Below, piece after piece: positions 21,895 through 33,050 of a stretch of DNA of 64,000 nt. Position 1 is the stretch's first letter. Every line of letters starts with the position of its first letter. The notes below the pieces were generated by a model. The model was given only the letters and a program-made list of their open reading frames with translations. It did not search any database and was not told the DNA's origin. The stretch spans positions 45,395,883 to 45,459,882 of the forward strand of contig OZ024879.1 in assembly GCA_964017185.1 (NCBI GenBank). The letters are read 5' to 3'. Position numbers and translations under genes: made by a program. This DNA is from Rugalucina vietnamica (lineage: Eukaryota; Mollusca; Bivalvia; Lucinida; Lucinidae).

Positions 21895-22135
21895 GTTTGT
21901 CCTGGCCTTCTGTCCATACCACGTCAAGGTGGTTGGCAATGTATGTAGAAAATAACCGTCCATACTCTCTCATAGAAGCCTAAAATAAATATCAAATTTG
22001 CCCAGGCATTCTGTCCGTACGCTGTCACAAGTTGCCAGAGATCCGAACTGTTGCCAATGTCAAGTTTGCCCTGACCCTCTGACCGTATAATTCAAGGCGG
22101 TTGGTAACCGCCCATCTTCTCTCATAGAAGCCTAT
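21700..22135 (-). repeat. Decayed tandem copies of aquaporin exon 1 5' half
   Basis: Three to four degenerate copies (about 21760-21850, 21893-21975, 21990-22135) repeat the exon 1 leader and first 30 codons. The minus-strand words are GGCTTCT.TGAGAGAAGAT, GACGGTTATTTTCT, GCCAACCG and CAGAGGGTCA. (AAAT)n tracts separate the first ones. The first extra copy has ATA for the start codon. The last copy also retains a piece resembling the SWDLW region (GGATCTCTGGC). Confidence 0.75.
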
Positions 22136-22178
22136 ATGAAAATGAAATCGAAAACTTGAAAATATAAATGGACACTGG

Positions 22179-22537
22179 CACTGGGCGCTTCCTTGGTCCC
22201 GATATAAAAAGGTTTTGTTTGACTTTTGTTCTACTTCTTTAACACAGTAAACCTCAACAAAACAGAGTCGATAATAACATAAATTGCTTAATTTACTTCA
22301 CTTTTTAACGAATCAAAAGGAATCTTACCATAAAATTGCATTCAAAGCACCATATTATGATTTGAAATTCTTTCAATGACGTCATAAATAAAAATCAAAT
22401 CAAATCTTTGACCAAATTCTAGGAATTATTGTAGAAACAAATCTTATACCAGAATCAAACAAAACCAAATCCTATCGGGACCTATAGTAACAGTCAAACA
22501 AAACCTTTTTATATCGGGACGAGGGAAGCACCCAGTG
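22179..22537. mobile_element. 359-bp TIR element with ACTGG target duplication
   Basis: Inverted terminal repeats of about 44 bp begin CACTGGGCGCTTCCTTGGTC on the left. The right end is complementary to CACTGGGTGCTTCCCTCGTC, and both go on to CCCGATATAAAAAGGTTTTG. It is flanked by ACTGG at 22174-22178 and 22538-22542. The interior is AT-rich without coding. A CAC-starting TIR with a 5-bp TSD recalls Transib-type elements, but the heptamer does not match well. Confidence 0.85.
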
Positions 22538-22878
22538 ACTGGGGGACGGGAATGATTGTGGGTAAGAATCAGAATTGCCACGACGTGATGATGACGACTC
22601 GAAATTAATTATCCTAAGCGTGTGGTTTATGACAGACTGACGCATTCAGGCTTCAATATTTTTAAAACTAATCTAGCATGTATTCTGGTTGTCGGGGCAA
22701 CGCGAGACGTCCCCTGTCAGGTTTGATGATAAACTAGCATTGCATTCTTTCCCTGTACATACCCGGGAATTGCGATGATTTGCCTTATTGACCTGTTTCG
22801 ATTGGCATTACAAAATGTGTCTGATGTCATAGTTACATTTATTAGCATATCGCAGATTGCAGCAGCCTTTAGAATTAT

Positions 22879-23117
22879 ATGAGCCGCCGCATGGGAAAAC
22901 CAACAATGTGCATAGGCGAAAACAAAGGCGCAGATCAGCTTCGCAGTAACCGCGAAGCTGATCATCGCCTTTGTTTTCGATACACGGATAGTACTATTCC
23001 CCTACTTTTTAAATCCAAAATTTCCAGCCTCAAGCCATCTTCTGTGACTGTACAGCCCGGTTTATGTCGGACCTGGTCGGAACCCAAATTGTTGTTTTTC
23101 TCACGCACAGGCTCATA
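22879..23117 (+). mobile_element. MITE-2 family copy
   Basis: It starts GAGCCGCCGCATGGGAAAAC and ends with a GGCTC terminus after TTTTTCTCACGCACA. An internal hairpin has AAAGGCGCAGATCAGCTTCG and CGAAGCTGATCATCGCCTTT, and the distal block AGCCCGGTTTATGTCGGACC is present. Confidence 0.85.
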
Positions 23118-23439
23118 TGAATTCACTGGAGATGTTGCTGATGTTGGAAACGTCACCATGCCGCAGTAGAACATAGCGCTTGCAAAACAATCTCAGGCCC
23201 CCATTTAATTTTGTTTTATACTGAGTTCGTTGACCAATGATTAGAATCAACAAATAGAAGATGATTAGAACTTTTCAAATTAATCTTATAGAGTGAACCC
23301 AGTTTATTAACCCTGTCATACAAACAGGGGACGCAAGATAATCACATTTTTCTGTCATTTTCATCATAGTTGCCGACTTGCCGTACCTTCTCAGTATGTA
23401 ATTTATCTGTATATCTGCAGCCAAGCTTTAAATTCTGGG

Positions 23440-23654
23440 AGCCGAGACGCGAGAAAACCTGTCTTTGGGGTTTCCGTACAGGTCCGACACAAACCGAGCT
23501 GTACAAGCACAAAATATGGCTAGAGGCTGGAAATTGTGGATTTAGAAAGTAGAGGAATTGTTCCATCCGTGTAACGGAAACAGGCGCTGATCAGCTTTGC
23601 AGTAACTTTGTTTTCGCATGATACAAAATGCTGGTTTTCTCATGACGCGGCTCA
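23440..23654 (-). mobile_element. MITE-2 family copy
   Basis: The left end GAGCCGAGACGCGAGAAAAC is complementary to the right end GTTTTCTCATGACGCGGCTC. It contains GGTCCGACACAAACCG and a reduced hairpin (GGCGCTGATCAGCTTTGCAG). Confidence 0.85.
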
Positions 23655-23984
23655 TTTGTCATATCGGCTTTCCTTGTCATATATGCGCGGATTTTGTAGA
23701 TTTTGTAAGTAATCAAGAAAAAATATCCGAGATTAATTATTGCTTTTTTCTTAGGAAAAAATATTAATGGTCGTATCACATGGCATATTGTATCAAGATG
23801 CTCTGATTTACCCATCCTTTTCTAAATTGTTGATGTTATCTTGCTAAAATGCACGAAACTACAGTTCTATCCTCGTCAAATCTAGCTTCATAACATGACG
23901 CTCTGCATTGTCGCGAAGCTTCCTCATTTTCAGTTATCATAAGGAAAGCATCCTTGAGATAAATACCGCTGCATAGCCCAATTT

Positions 23985-24211
23985 TATGTAGTAAAACTGG
24001 GGTTTAAAGGGGCGTATACCTATATTGCTTGTTTTTGATCTAACATAAAGATTCTGAGTTCTCGTTAGAACCGCCGCGCCGTGGCGGTTCTAACGTAAAC
24101 CACAATAAATGTTTTGAGCAAAAATATTAAAAATGTCAATGTTTGCAATGAAATTTTCTTTTTGACAGCTGAAAAAGTCTCTGTACATTGCATGGGCAAG
24201 TTTCCATAATG
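23985..24211 (+). mobile_element. MITE-1 copy, left end eroded
   Basis: It has TAAAACTGGGGTTTAAAGGG, the central hairpin CTCGTTAGAACCGCC / GGCGGTTCTAACG, and the right terminus GCATGGGCAAGTTTCCATAA. Confidence 0.8.
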
Positions 24212-26481
24212 TTGCTTACGGCATGCATTTATTGCAAATGCCCAAACCGAAGCTTTGTTGAACGCAAATTTCACATTTCTAAAATTTTACATGATGAATC
24301 TTTACAGTCCGTGAAGAGTTTGTACCAGTATGTCACGAATAGCATTCCAAAATTTCACAGGCATGTGAGATATGCGCATGTAATCGAATTTCTTGCGTAT
24401 TTTTCACAATTTTAGTAGATAAAACCATCCATCTCAAGTGTATATGCCTTCGATCTAATAAAATTCAGAAAACTTCTTCACAGATGTGATGTATACCAAC
24501 CAATTCTCCACACGCAAATGCCAAAAGTTGGTACCAAGTTTTACATAAGAAAAAAAATAAATTTTCCTTGTTAAAAGGAACGCTTGGCTAGTCTGTATAA
24601 AACATTATTTCGTCAATACTGCAAAGCTGGTCCCGGATCTAAGTTCTTGGATGGGTTCCCATATGGGGTCCCATGGACTTCCTAGACCATTCCATATCAC
24701 AAACCAATGTTGAACTATGCTTAACCTGCCAGCTCTGGGTTTTTACTGGCTCATTCTTGTGGTAAATACAACGTCATATCTGAGCGTCTGCAAGTTTCCT
24801 GTTCTGTTTATAGAGCTGCTGAAAACTCACTCTGATAACGAAAATACAAATACTTCAAGTCCCAAGTTAAATGCACAGAGAAGCCCACAAAATACCATTA
24901 ATCCCATGTGCACGCGTGGACCAAAATATGACTAATGAGAACATTTGCTTTTGCTATGCTTCATACAGACAACTTAGGCACTGTTTAAATGTGGCTATTA
25001 AATTATAAACAATGTAAACATTTATTTCTGTTGGTACTGCAGTGCGTTGGCTCAATAGATTTATTACTAAGTGCAGCTATTAACATTGTGTTTTAAGGTT
25101 CAGAAGCTACTTTAGGTAACAACAATATGTTAATTTGAGATCCTCTAGCAGACGCGTCTCCGGAGAAAATGCAGTGGAGCAGCTAAAAGACATCCTCGGT
25201 GGAAACAATCGTACTTGGTCGGACCTTGGACTAGTTCCGGGTTTTAGCATTATCCGTCCAGAATCATATTTATGAGGAACGTATTAATAATTTCATTAGA
25301 ACCAGTCTAATTTTACATGGTATATGTTTACCTCCGCACCGGTATATGTTTAGAGCCAAACACGTCATTCTTCCCACAAGTCCTAGAAAGCACGTCTGGT
25401 TGCCGTTTTCAATTGCTTTATAATGCGACAAGAGTAGCAAAAAAAATTACGACTGGAACCAGGCCCCTGGCTGTCAAAGGGAAACCCCACAGATTGAAGG
25501 AAAAGACCCCGCAGATTGAAGAGAAATCCCCATTCCGTCTCAACTGCTTGGCGCTTGCCAGCGCCAAGCAAAAAAAACACCTCATATCAGCTCTTCATAG
25601 ATCGGACGTGCCGTAAGTAAATACTGCACATGAACACGGCTTTATAGAAACAGTTTTTGTCATTGCATGCTTACAAAATAGGAGTTTCCAATTTAATTCA
25701 CTTTACTTTATAAGTTATATGAGGTGGTTCTTTGGAGTAAACGGATCAAAGTTTCAAATGGAACAAAACATACTTCATACAGAAATCAATTGACATACAA
25801 CAAATAATTGCTCGTGAGTGTGCAACTATAGTGTTCTCTTGTTCAATTTGCATGGTAATGATGCATCAAATTGTTCTTGGTGAGGCACTGTTAGCTGTCC
25901 GTAGTGCTGGATAAAACCCAGAAAGAGACGGCGTCACCCCGCTATGACTAAAATTGTTGGCTGAGATGTGAAGCAGTAACCAAAAGCAGACCAAATTAAT
26001 TTTAGGATGTTGCAGGCTGAAATTTAGATGGCAGCTGTGCACATAAATGGACTTCAATATGTGAATGAATTTTAGTATTATGCGTCTCTGGCTTTGTGTC
26101 TCTTCCATCTAAATGAACAGAAGACGAGAAAACATTGTACAACAAAACAATTGTTCTTGAGTATACATGTATACATGTAGTGTTCACATGACTGTTCAAT
26201 TTGCATGATAATGATGTACATGTATCAAATTGTCCATTAAGTAAATTTGAATGAAATAGTGTACATTCAATCAAATTCCCCCAAAGACCCATTATTCTCT
26301 CCAGTTTTGTTTTAAATTGAAATATTGAAATATAAAACATCTTTGCTTCGAGACCTTTAGGATATAATGTTTCGTATAATTATTTACCACGCGTTGACTT
26401 GACAAAGATGTATATAATCAACATCTTTGTACGATTTTTGCCGTCTGATATAAAAAAGTGCGACAATGTTAGCATAAGATT
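24212..26481. other. Gene-free stretch with minor repeats
   Basis: No gene was recognised. A degenerate two-copy repeat (about 25800-25875 and 26145-26235) shares GTTCAATTTGCATG.TAATGATG and ATCAAATTGT. A perfect inverted repeat GCTTGGCGCT / AGCGCCAAGC sits at about 25547-25570. Confidence 0.4.
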
Positions 26482-26664
26482 ATAGGGATCAACCATGGTT
26501 TTCAGCGTTCAAACATTCGATGGATCACGAGGAAGGTGTTTGAACACAAGGCCGAGTTGTATGTTTGAACACTGAAACAAACCATGGTTGATCGCTATTC
26601 TTGCATTTTCACTCTAATCCACTTAAAATCTCTTGAAAATAACATTAACAACGCAAAAACTCAC

Positions 26665-26697
26665 CGAAAACCGCAGAGCTTCTTCAACGTCGGCCAT
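26665..26697 (-). CDS. Possible first exon (11 codons) in the palindrome arm
   Basis: On the minus strand, AACAAAATGG gives a good start context. Eleven codons (MADVEEALRFS) then run in phase 0 into GTGAGT, a good splice donor. CRE (TGACGTCA) and an inverted CCAAT (ATTGG) lie about 20-45 bp upstream. The downstream exons were not found. It may belong to the autonomous version of the element or to a captured host promoter. Confidence 0.35.
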
Positions 26698-26699
26698 TT

Positions 26700-26980
26700 T
26701 GTTTCTACGAAACACATGACGTCACGTCGCACTGACCAATGACGTTGGCCAAAACCTATGTTCAAACGGCACGTGAATTTCATGATTTGAACATGGGTTT
26801 TGAAAAATTCTTGCATAGATATCTATGCGCATAGCTGTTTGAAGTCGTTTTCGATTGGTCGAAAGCCGTGTTCAAACAGCAAAACCCACGTTCAAATCAT
26901 GAAATTCACGTGCCGTTTGAACATGGGTTTTGGCCGACGTCATTGGTCAATGCGACGTGACGTCATGTGGTTTGTAGAAA
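26700..26980. promoter_or_regulatory. Paired divergent promoter-like arms with CRE and CCAAT motifs
   Basis: Both arms carry CACATGACGTCACGTCGCA (CRE TGACGTCA) and GACCAATGACGT (CCAAT). They face outwards, each followed by TAGAAACA and an ATGGCCGA start context (at 26697 on minus; at 28058 on plus, after the inserted element). The motif content and symmetry suggest promoter activity; this is inferred only. Confidence 0.4.
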
Positions 26981-26982
26981 CA

Positions 26983-28055
26983 CAAGAGGACCAATGGTCC
27001 TTTAAACGCTCACCTGAGACCCGAGATATATACTTATAAACTTGTTTGACTACAATGGTAATATGCATGTATATAACCCCAAGGCAGGTTCAGAATAACC
27101 CCTGGAGCCAATGTCTTTTCAAATTATGAAAATTCAGTCTATTTGCCAATTTACTGCAAGTTTTACCCTTCAAATGACATTTTAACAATTTTCCCCATTC
27201 AAATGCATGGGCGACCTAAGTTGACCTTGCCGTAAAATAGGTCATGGTCATCCCAGGGTCATGATTTATTTAAAATCTGTAGCCCTCTATTCCTTAATGC
27301 TTCATGCCAAGTTTCAAAATCATAGGTCTCCTGGTTCTGGAGAAAAAGATTCTTAAAGGTTTTGCTATTTATAGCCATGGTGGCCATCTTGGTCATGTGA
27401 CCTTGACCATTCTTACAAATTTTCGTTCCCTCTTCCTAATGATGCTCCACATAAAGTTTGGCTTTGATTGGCCACGCGGTTTCAGACAAGAAGATGTTTG
27501 AATATTTTGGTCATATACATGTATATAGCCCTCGGGCAGGGGCAGACAACCCCATGGGCCCAAAATATTTTCATAAACATAAATTTTCTGTCCGTTTGCT
27601 CATTCCTAGCAGGTTTTCTGCCATTAAATGACATTTTCTGGTTTTTCCCCAATCAAATGCCTGGGCGACCTAAGTTGACCTTTGCCGTAAAAAAGGTCAA
27701 CGTCATCCCAGGGTCACAAAATTTGTAGAGCTCCATCGCCTGATGCTTCATGCCAAGTTTCAAAATCATAGGCCTTTTGGTTCTGGAGAAGAAGATTTTT
27801 CAAGGTTTTTGCTATTTATAGCCATGGTGGCCATCTTGGTCATGTGACCTGGACCATTTATACAAACTTTCGTTCCCCCATCGTAAGGATGCTCCACATG
27901 AAATTTGAATTTGATTGGCCAAGCGGTTTCAGAGAAGAAGATGCTTGAAAAGTGTGAACGACGACAACGACGACGACGACAACAACGACGACGGACGACG
28001 GAGCCTGGGTATACTATAAGTTCACCTTGTGAGCCTAACGGCTCAGTTGAGCTAA
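26983..28055 (+). mobile_element. Helitron-like (HINE) element with two 450-bp core repeats
   Basis: It begins CAAGAGGACCAATGGTCC and ends in a hairpin (GAGCC, TAAC, GGCTC) followed by AGTTGAGCTAA. GCTCACCTGAG near the 5' end inversely matches CTCAGTTGAGC at the 3' end. Two core copies are offset about 446-454 bp (for example CATGCCAAGTTTCAAAATCA at 27303 and 27749). An ACG-rich microsatellite lies at 27958-28000. The uninterrupted left palindrome arm (TAGAAACAAAATGGCC) shows the exact insertion point between A and A with no target duplication, as expected for Helentron-type insertion. Confidence 0.8.
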
Positions 28056-28479
28056 AAATGGCCGATAGCGATCAACCATGGTTTGTTTCAGTGTTCAAAC
28101 ATTCGCTGGATCATTCGGAAGGTGTTTGAACACGCGGCTTGCGGCCTTGTGTTCAAACACCTTCCTCGTGAGCCATCGAATGTTTGAAGACTGAAAACCA
28201 TGAATGATCCCTATGATCACACTCTTTCACCCGTCTGCTTTTTTCAGCAGCTGTAGTATTTGCAGTATCGACGATGGCTGAGTTCACTTCCTTAAGCTGG
28301 CATCTTAAATACATGTATGTCCCTGAGTATAAAATTTGTTTGAGTTGTTTGATTTAATGCTTTACATTTCAGTCAACAGCAATGGTCATGTCGGGACGTT
28401 GTCTCCATTTTATGGGACTTTTACCCAACATTAGGGTGTCATGACTCACAAAATGTGCTCCATAAATATAACCATCCAA

Positions 28480-29611
28480 CTAAATCTGGGTTCACACTAC
28501 CGATCAGATCAACTCGATCGTCCCGATTGCCAAAAGTTCCCGACCGAGCTCGATAATGGCCTGAACACGACTTTTACTCGAGCGCTACTGGATGATACCC
28601 GATAGCCGCACGAGCACTCAAGACTCCTACACGACTTCAACCCGACTGACAACCCGATCACTGCTCGAGCATACCGATCTCAACAGGAGCCCTACACGAT
28701 CTGTTCACGAACACCTTGAAAATTACTCGATTCTTACACGAACAATTCCAGTAGACCATTACTCGATCGCTACTTGATCGCTTCTCGATCTTTACTCGAT
28801 CACAGCACAACTATTTTGACCTACATACGTCAGTGTTATGCAGCGAAGAAGAAATGAAGAAGGTTTAGCAGGAGAGCCATCACGGGAGTCATCGACTTCA
28901 GCTGGCGTTGGTACTGACCGCTGTTTCCCCTTTTTAGCCTTCTGGGGGCTGGGTTCTGGCGAAGCCGTAGCTGCTAACACAGCAGCAACGGCAAGACGCG
29001 CCTTACCTGTTCGCGGCATCAGTGTCTACTTCTGTCTTCAAGTACCGAGCGACTTATGACAGACGGATTAATATCTTTGCGCCTTTTTGAAGGAACGTAT
29101 TGAAGCTCATTGCGCGTGTGCAAAGTCGGGTAGCGATCGGGTCCACTCGACTAGCGATCGGGTATGCTCGAGAAGTGATCGTGTACGATCGGGTAGAGAT
29201 CGAGTGCGATCGAATGGGATCGGGTATGGATCTGGGAGCGATCGAGTACGGTCGTTTGGAGATCGGCTTGATCTGGACCTCGGCTCGAGTAGGAATCGTG
29301 TTGATCGAGTAAGCATTGGGTAGTGGTCGAACTTAGGTCGGGCTGATCGTGTCCTGGTCTGCAAATATTTCAATCCCGATCTAGGTACATGTAGACCTCT
29401 ACACGATCGCTACTCGACCGACACGATTCCTGCTAGACTGATGCTCGATTCTCGCTTCCCGAGCGGTTTGCTACACGATCTCTACTCGAAAATTGATGCC
29501 GACCAAAGACGACCGTCCAGACCACTCCCGCCGATCAAGCTCGACCAACCCCCGACCGCATGATCGGGTTTGATCGGGTTGATCTGATCGGCAGTGTGAA
29601 CACGTCTTTAG
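28480..29611. mobile_element. GATCG foldback element with CCAA target duplication
   Basis: It is flanked by CCAA at 28476-28479 and 29612-29615. The ends are inverted repeats: CTAAATCTGGGTTCACACT and, complementary, CTAAAGACGTGTTCACACT, then C.GATCAGATCAAC. The left arm (to about 28805) is filled with words such as ACTCGATC and ACACGATC. The right arm (about 29115-29590) has the opposite-strand GATCGGGT and GATCGAGT. The arms are thus long degenerate inverted repeats around a GC-richer core. The superfamily is unknown; no transposase was seen. Confidence 0.8.
28792..29019 (-). CDS. Small basic Ala/Pro-rich ORF in the foldback core
   Basis: A 75-codon frame starts MPRTGKARLAVAAVLAATAS, then PEPSPQKAKKGKQRSVPTPA, acidic DDSRDGS and a hydrophobic end. 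It has no domain I recognise. The base composition is GC-rich against AT-rich surroundings and it sits exactly between the two repeat arms. It may be the N-terminal exon of a transposase, a captured host exon, or chance. Possible donors exist (GTAAGG inside codon 5, GTATGT near the end). Confidence 0.35.
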   Translation of the reverse strand: MPRTGKARLAVAAVLAATASPEPSPQKAKKGKQRSVPTPAEVDDSRDGSPAKPSSFLLRCITLTYVGQNSCAVIE

Positions 29612-29615
29612 CCAA

Positions 29616-30574
29616 TAAGGCTTATACTCTATATGTATGGATGACTTGACTAAACCACTTTTCCTGGGCAGGTTCATAAGGTCAGTAGTTTTCAAGCTTT
29701 GCATGGAGGCACACGCAGCCCATCTATTTCTCTTAGGCCCAAATGGGCGGGGCCCATGTTCCCACCCGACCACCTAAGAGTATAAAATGACGATGTTTCA
29801 CCATATGCAAATTATTTAAAATCATAAACTCAAAAACAGAAATAGCATCAGATCTGTATACAGCATTTTAACGGATCTGACTGTAAATAGCAAAGCTATT
29901 TGACCATTGCAACGTCTTTGGCTAGTTATAGTTGAATATTAGTACTCCAGCATACGACGTACCATGCTCGGTGGTCAGATTAGCACATTCATTTAAAATA
30001 ATAATTTAAAAAGAAGAAAAAAGATCATAGACAAAATACCTGGTATACCTCTTTAACCCACTCCTTCTCAGAATTGGTTGTTGACCGTACAGTCACTGAA
30101 TCCTCTCTGAGAAAGAGAGGGATATCAGTAATGGACGATTGTTCTGTACGATTAATGAAAGAAAACGTCTTAAAATGTGTCATGCGATGTTGTAATTTTC
30201 GAGCAACAGTAAACATTAACGCGTTAAGCAGCATTTTATGTTGTTTCCTGTAGAACACGATTTTGTTTTCGAATATAAGGATATGTTGTGTGTATTTTTA
30301 CCGGGGAAAGTTGATATCCGTCCGTCCGTCTGTCCGTCTGTCTGTCTGTTTCACACACATACTAAACTAGGATACTTGTCTGTTCAACTGGTGACGGTTT
30401 TTCTTTTGCTCCAGATTTCAATAATGTTGTTTGACGCCCAGGGATCTTCATCGCCGATCAGCTTGTTGTATATGCGAGTCCTCGTTTTTGATTTTATATT
30501 GTGTTTATTATGATTTTTTTGTTTGTCCGTGATGATTTAGCGACTAGTTAGAGACTTAATGTTGTGAACCACTG
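29616..30574. other. Gene-free stretch
   Basis: 30100-30240 is a diverged relative of the segment at 31620-31735 and 45470-45600 (GGACGATTGTTCTGTACGAT, GCGATGTTGTAATTTTCGAG). A GTCC/GTCT microsatellite lies at 30316-30350. Nothing coding was recognised. Confidence 0.45.
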
Positions 30575-30960
30575 CAGATTTAAGCCCGCCAATAATTTTA
30601 TATTAATGATCGTTCCAAGACGACACTTCTGTCATGGTTAAAATTGTTTTATGGTTTGGACGTTATATATTTTTGTGCATTTACAACCTCATGTACGTTT
30701 TCAAATATTACTTCGAGCAACTAAGGGGCCGCATATTTGGAAATAGCCGCTCACTCGGCTCACAATATGTTCCCTTAGTATAAGTACCTTATTGTCAATA
30801 TATTTTTTCCACATCGGTTTTTGGAGTGGGAATTTCTTTTTGATTGTACATTTTCCTGATCATTGCCTACTTTTACCTTTCAATGGAATTTTCAGAAGTA
30901 AGTTATTAATCATGTATCAGGTGCCTCAAAGCAGATTTTACCATTGTGCTTCCATGGTTA
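30575..30960 (+). repeat. Dispersed GGCGCC-type repeat, diverged long copy
   Basis: TTTAAGCCCGCCAATAATTT and TGATCGTTCCAA match 61674-61712. GCTCACTCGGCTCACAATAT and TTTTTGGAGTGGGAATTTC match the copies at 32.4, 46.3 and 61.9 kb. Confidence 0.65.
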
Positions 30961-31240
30961 TAAACTCAATTTACATCAAGAAAAAATGTCTGCGTCTTAA
31001 TTTTGAACAGGTCAGTACAAAAACTTTCGTGAGTACATCACTATTGTAGGTCCATGCAGGCCATCGTAGATAAGATGCGTTCGGATTTTCTCCATTAAAT
31101 ATAGGCGTGTTCGGATCAAAGGCTCTGCTCAACAGAACGAGTCGTTTCGGTCCAGCGACTCTTAAGGACTCTCGCCGTAAGGACATTAGAAAAGCATTTC
31201 CTCTCAGTCATGTCTGGAGTTGGCTGTGCAAGAGTCATAC

Positions 31241-31315
<75 letters not shown>
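31241..31315. repeat. (TGTC)n(TC)n microsatellite
   Basis: TGTC repeats pass directly into CT repeats. The same compound arrangement recurs at 45680-45749, and related CT tracts occur at 31838-31860, 36583-36642 and 52540-52592. Confidence 0.95.
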
Positions 31316-31318
<3 letters not shown>

Positions 31319-31740
31319 GCATCCTGTACCCTTTTGCAGAACAGATATTAATCTTCGACAATTATCTTTTTTAAAGGTGTTTCTTGTCTTGATTGTTTAT
31401 TAGGCTAATATTGGTACTTTGGGTTCGAATGTCGTAAAGGGTACTGGGCTTATTGATCTGAGCTGTGGTTTAATGACATGATGATTTGATGGAATCTGAA
31501 CCTGCGTTAGGCTTATACTTTATTAATGTTGGAAATAAGAACATTATAAACAACGTGAACTCAGCGAAGGGTCATGTCCATATTTATCATCTAACCATCA
31601 GCACTTTCAACAATTGTTTAATACAGAGGAGAATTTCTGCAATGAACGATTGTTCTGTACAGTTAATGAAAAATAGTTCTCTTAAAAATGTATCATGCAA
31701 TGTCGTAATTTTTGAGAGCGCGTTAGGCTGCATTTCCTGG

Positions 31741-31778
<38 letters not shown>

Positions 31779-32264
31779 GATTTTGTTATCGTACGCAAGG
31801 ACAGGTTGCGTGTAATTTTTCATGTTGTGAAAAGTGGTCTCTCTCTCTCTCTCTCTCTCTTCAAAGAGCCTGAATTTTTTTTCACCTTGATTTTCAGAAC
31901 TGAACCATTAATCGCATATCAGATGCCTTTAAGCAGATGCTACCATTGTGCTGTCATGGATACCGGTTCAGTGTTCTGTTTTCAGTCACGCAATATCTCT
32001 ATTCCAAAGACGTTATGTATTTTATGGCATTCCAAGATATTTGATACTTAAACATCTTAAAGAATTGCATAAACAATTACTTGCAAATATCTTTTATGTC
32101 ATCAACAAGAAACCGTAGACATTTAGCGGTAGGGGGAAGGTACATGTTTACATGCAGACCCTGGGTTTGTACATCATAAAATTTTGGCTTTTGGACTTTA
32201 CTTTCTAACAACCATACTTATATGAGATACTTGGATATTTCTGTGGTGGTTCGTTTGTTTTGTT

Positions 32265-32480
32265 TTATGTCTTAGTGTTTAAAAGTTTTGTGCTGTTGGC
32301 GCCTTAGGTATGTTTTCATATTTTAGTTAAGGTAACTGAGTGGCCACCTATTGGGAAAATAGCTGCTTATTCGGCTTCTCATGGTATAAGTACCTGATTG
32401 TTAATTTAGTTTTTTCCCACCTCGGTTTTTTGAGTGGGAATCTTTTTCTGATTGTGCCTTTTCCTTGTACCTTCGAATAC
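32265..32480 (+). repeat. Dispersed GGCGCC-type repeat
   Basis: It contains GTGCTGTTGGCGCCTTAGG, AACTGAGTGGCCACCTATTG and TTTTTGAGTGGGAATCTTTT. The paralogous copy in U2 is at 46125-46345. Confidence 0.75.
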
Positions 32481-32862
32481 CAATCACAAGCACTAAATTC
32501 AATGCCAAGTCCACAGATTTCAGTTAAGAGTTATAGCGAATATATTTACAGAAATGAACGACCCAAAACTCATTAATAAAATATGATATTGTATGATATA
32601 ATAGTACAACTCAGCTTTTTGCAATTATTCCAGTATAATCCACAAAGCGACCCCGGTGGTTGCCTCCGGCTTTACAGCATGTCGTATCCCTGTTGGCCAG
32701 CCTACAGTTTAATAGTTTCATTTAGTTTCTATACAAAAGTCATATTTATATAACCAACGATTGAGTAAAAAAAATCTAAGCATATAATAACGTATTTAGT
32801 AAAACTGTCAATCTTCCTAACTGTCTCCTCCATTGAATGCAGACATTGATTATTTTCGGACC

Positions 32863-33050
32863 TTTTTTGTTATCATTCAGGCGTTTTCCTATCTTTGTTA
32901 GTGATGCTATATTTTTGGAAGGAGAGAAGCAATACTGAGCGGCAAGCCACTTGTACCTATTTTACGTCTTTGGTGTGACATGGCCCGGGATCGAACCCAG
33001 AACCTCCCGCTCCCAAAGCGGACGCTCTAACCAGTATCGTAATGGAGCCG
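32863..33050 (-). mobile_element. tRNA(Pro)-like SINE
   Basis: On the minus strand the head shows an A-box region (ACTGGTTAGAGCGTC), an anticodon arm CCGCTTTGGGAGCGG with TGG in the loop, and a B box (GGTTCGATCCC). A body of about 110 bp follows, with an A-rich end (AACAAAAAAGG). It is present in U1 and U2 (46740-46930) but absent from U3, where flanking sequence is continuous near 54735. Confidence 0.7.

Larger units (their letters stand above)
26482..28214. mobile_element. Composite palindromic element split by a Helitron-like insertion
   Basis: The outer ends are inverted: ATAGGGATCAACCATGG at 26482 and the complement of ATAGGGATCATTCATGG at 28214. Each outer part (26488-26595, 28062-28205) is itself a hairpin built of GTTTGAACAC-type words. 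The inner arms, about 105 bp each (26697-26805 and 26880-26985), are more than 90 percent identical in inverted orientation. The right half is interrupted at 26983-28055 by a separate element. Confidence 0.75.
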
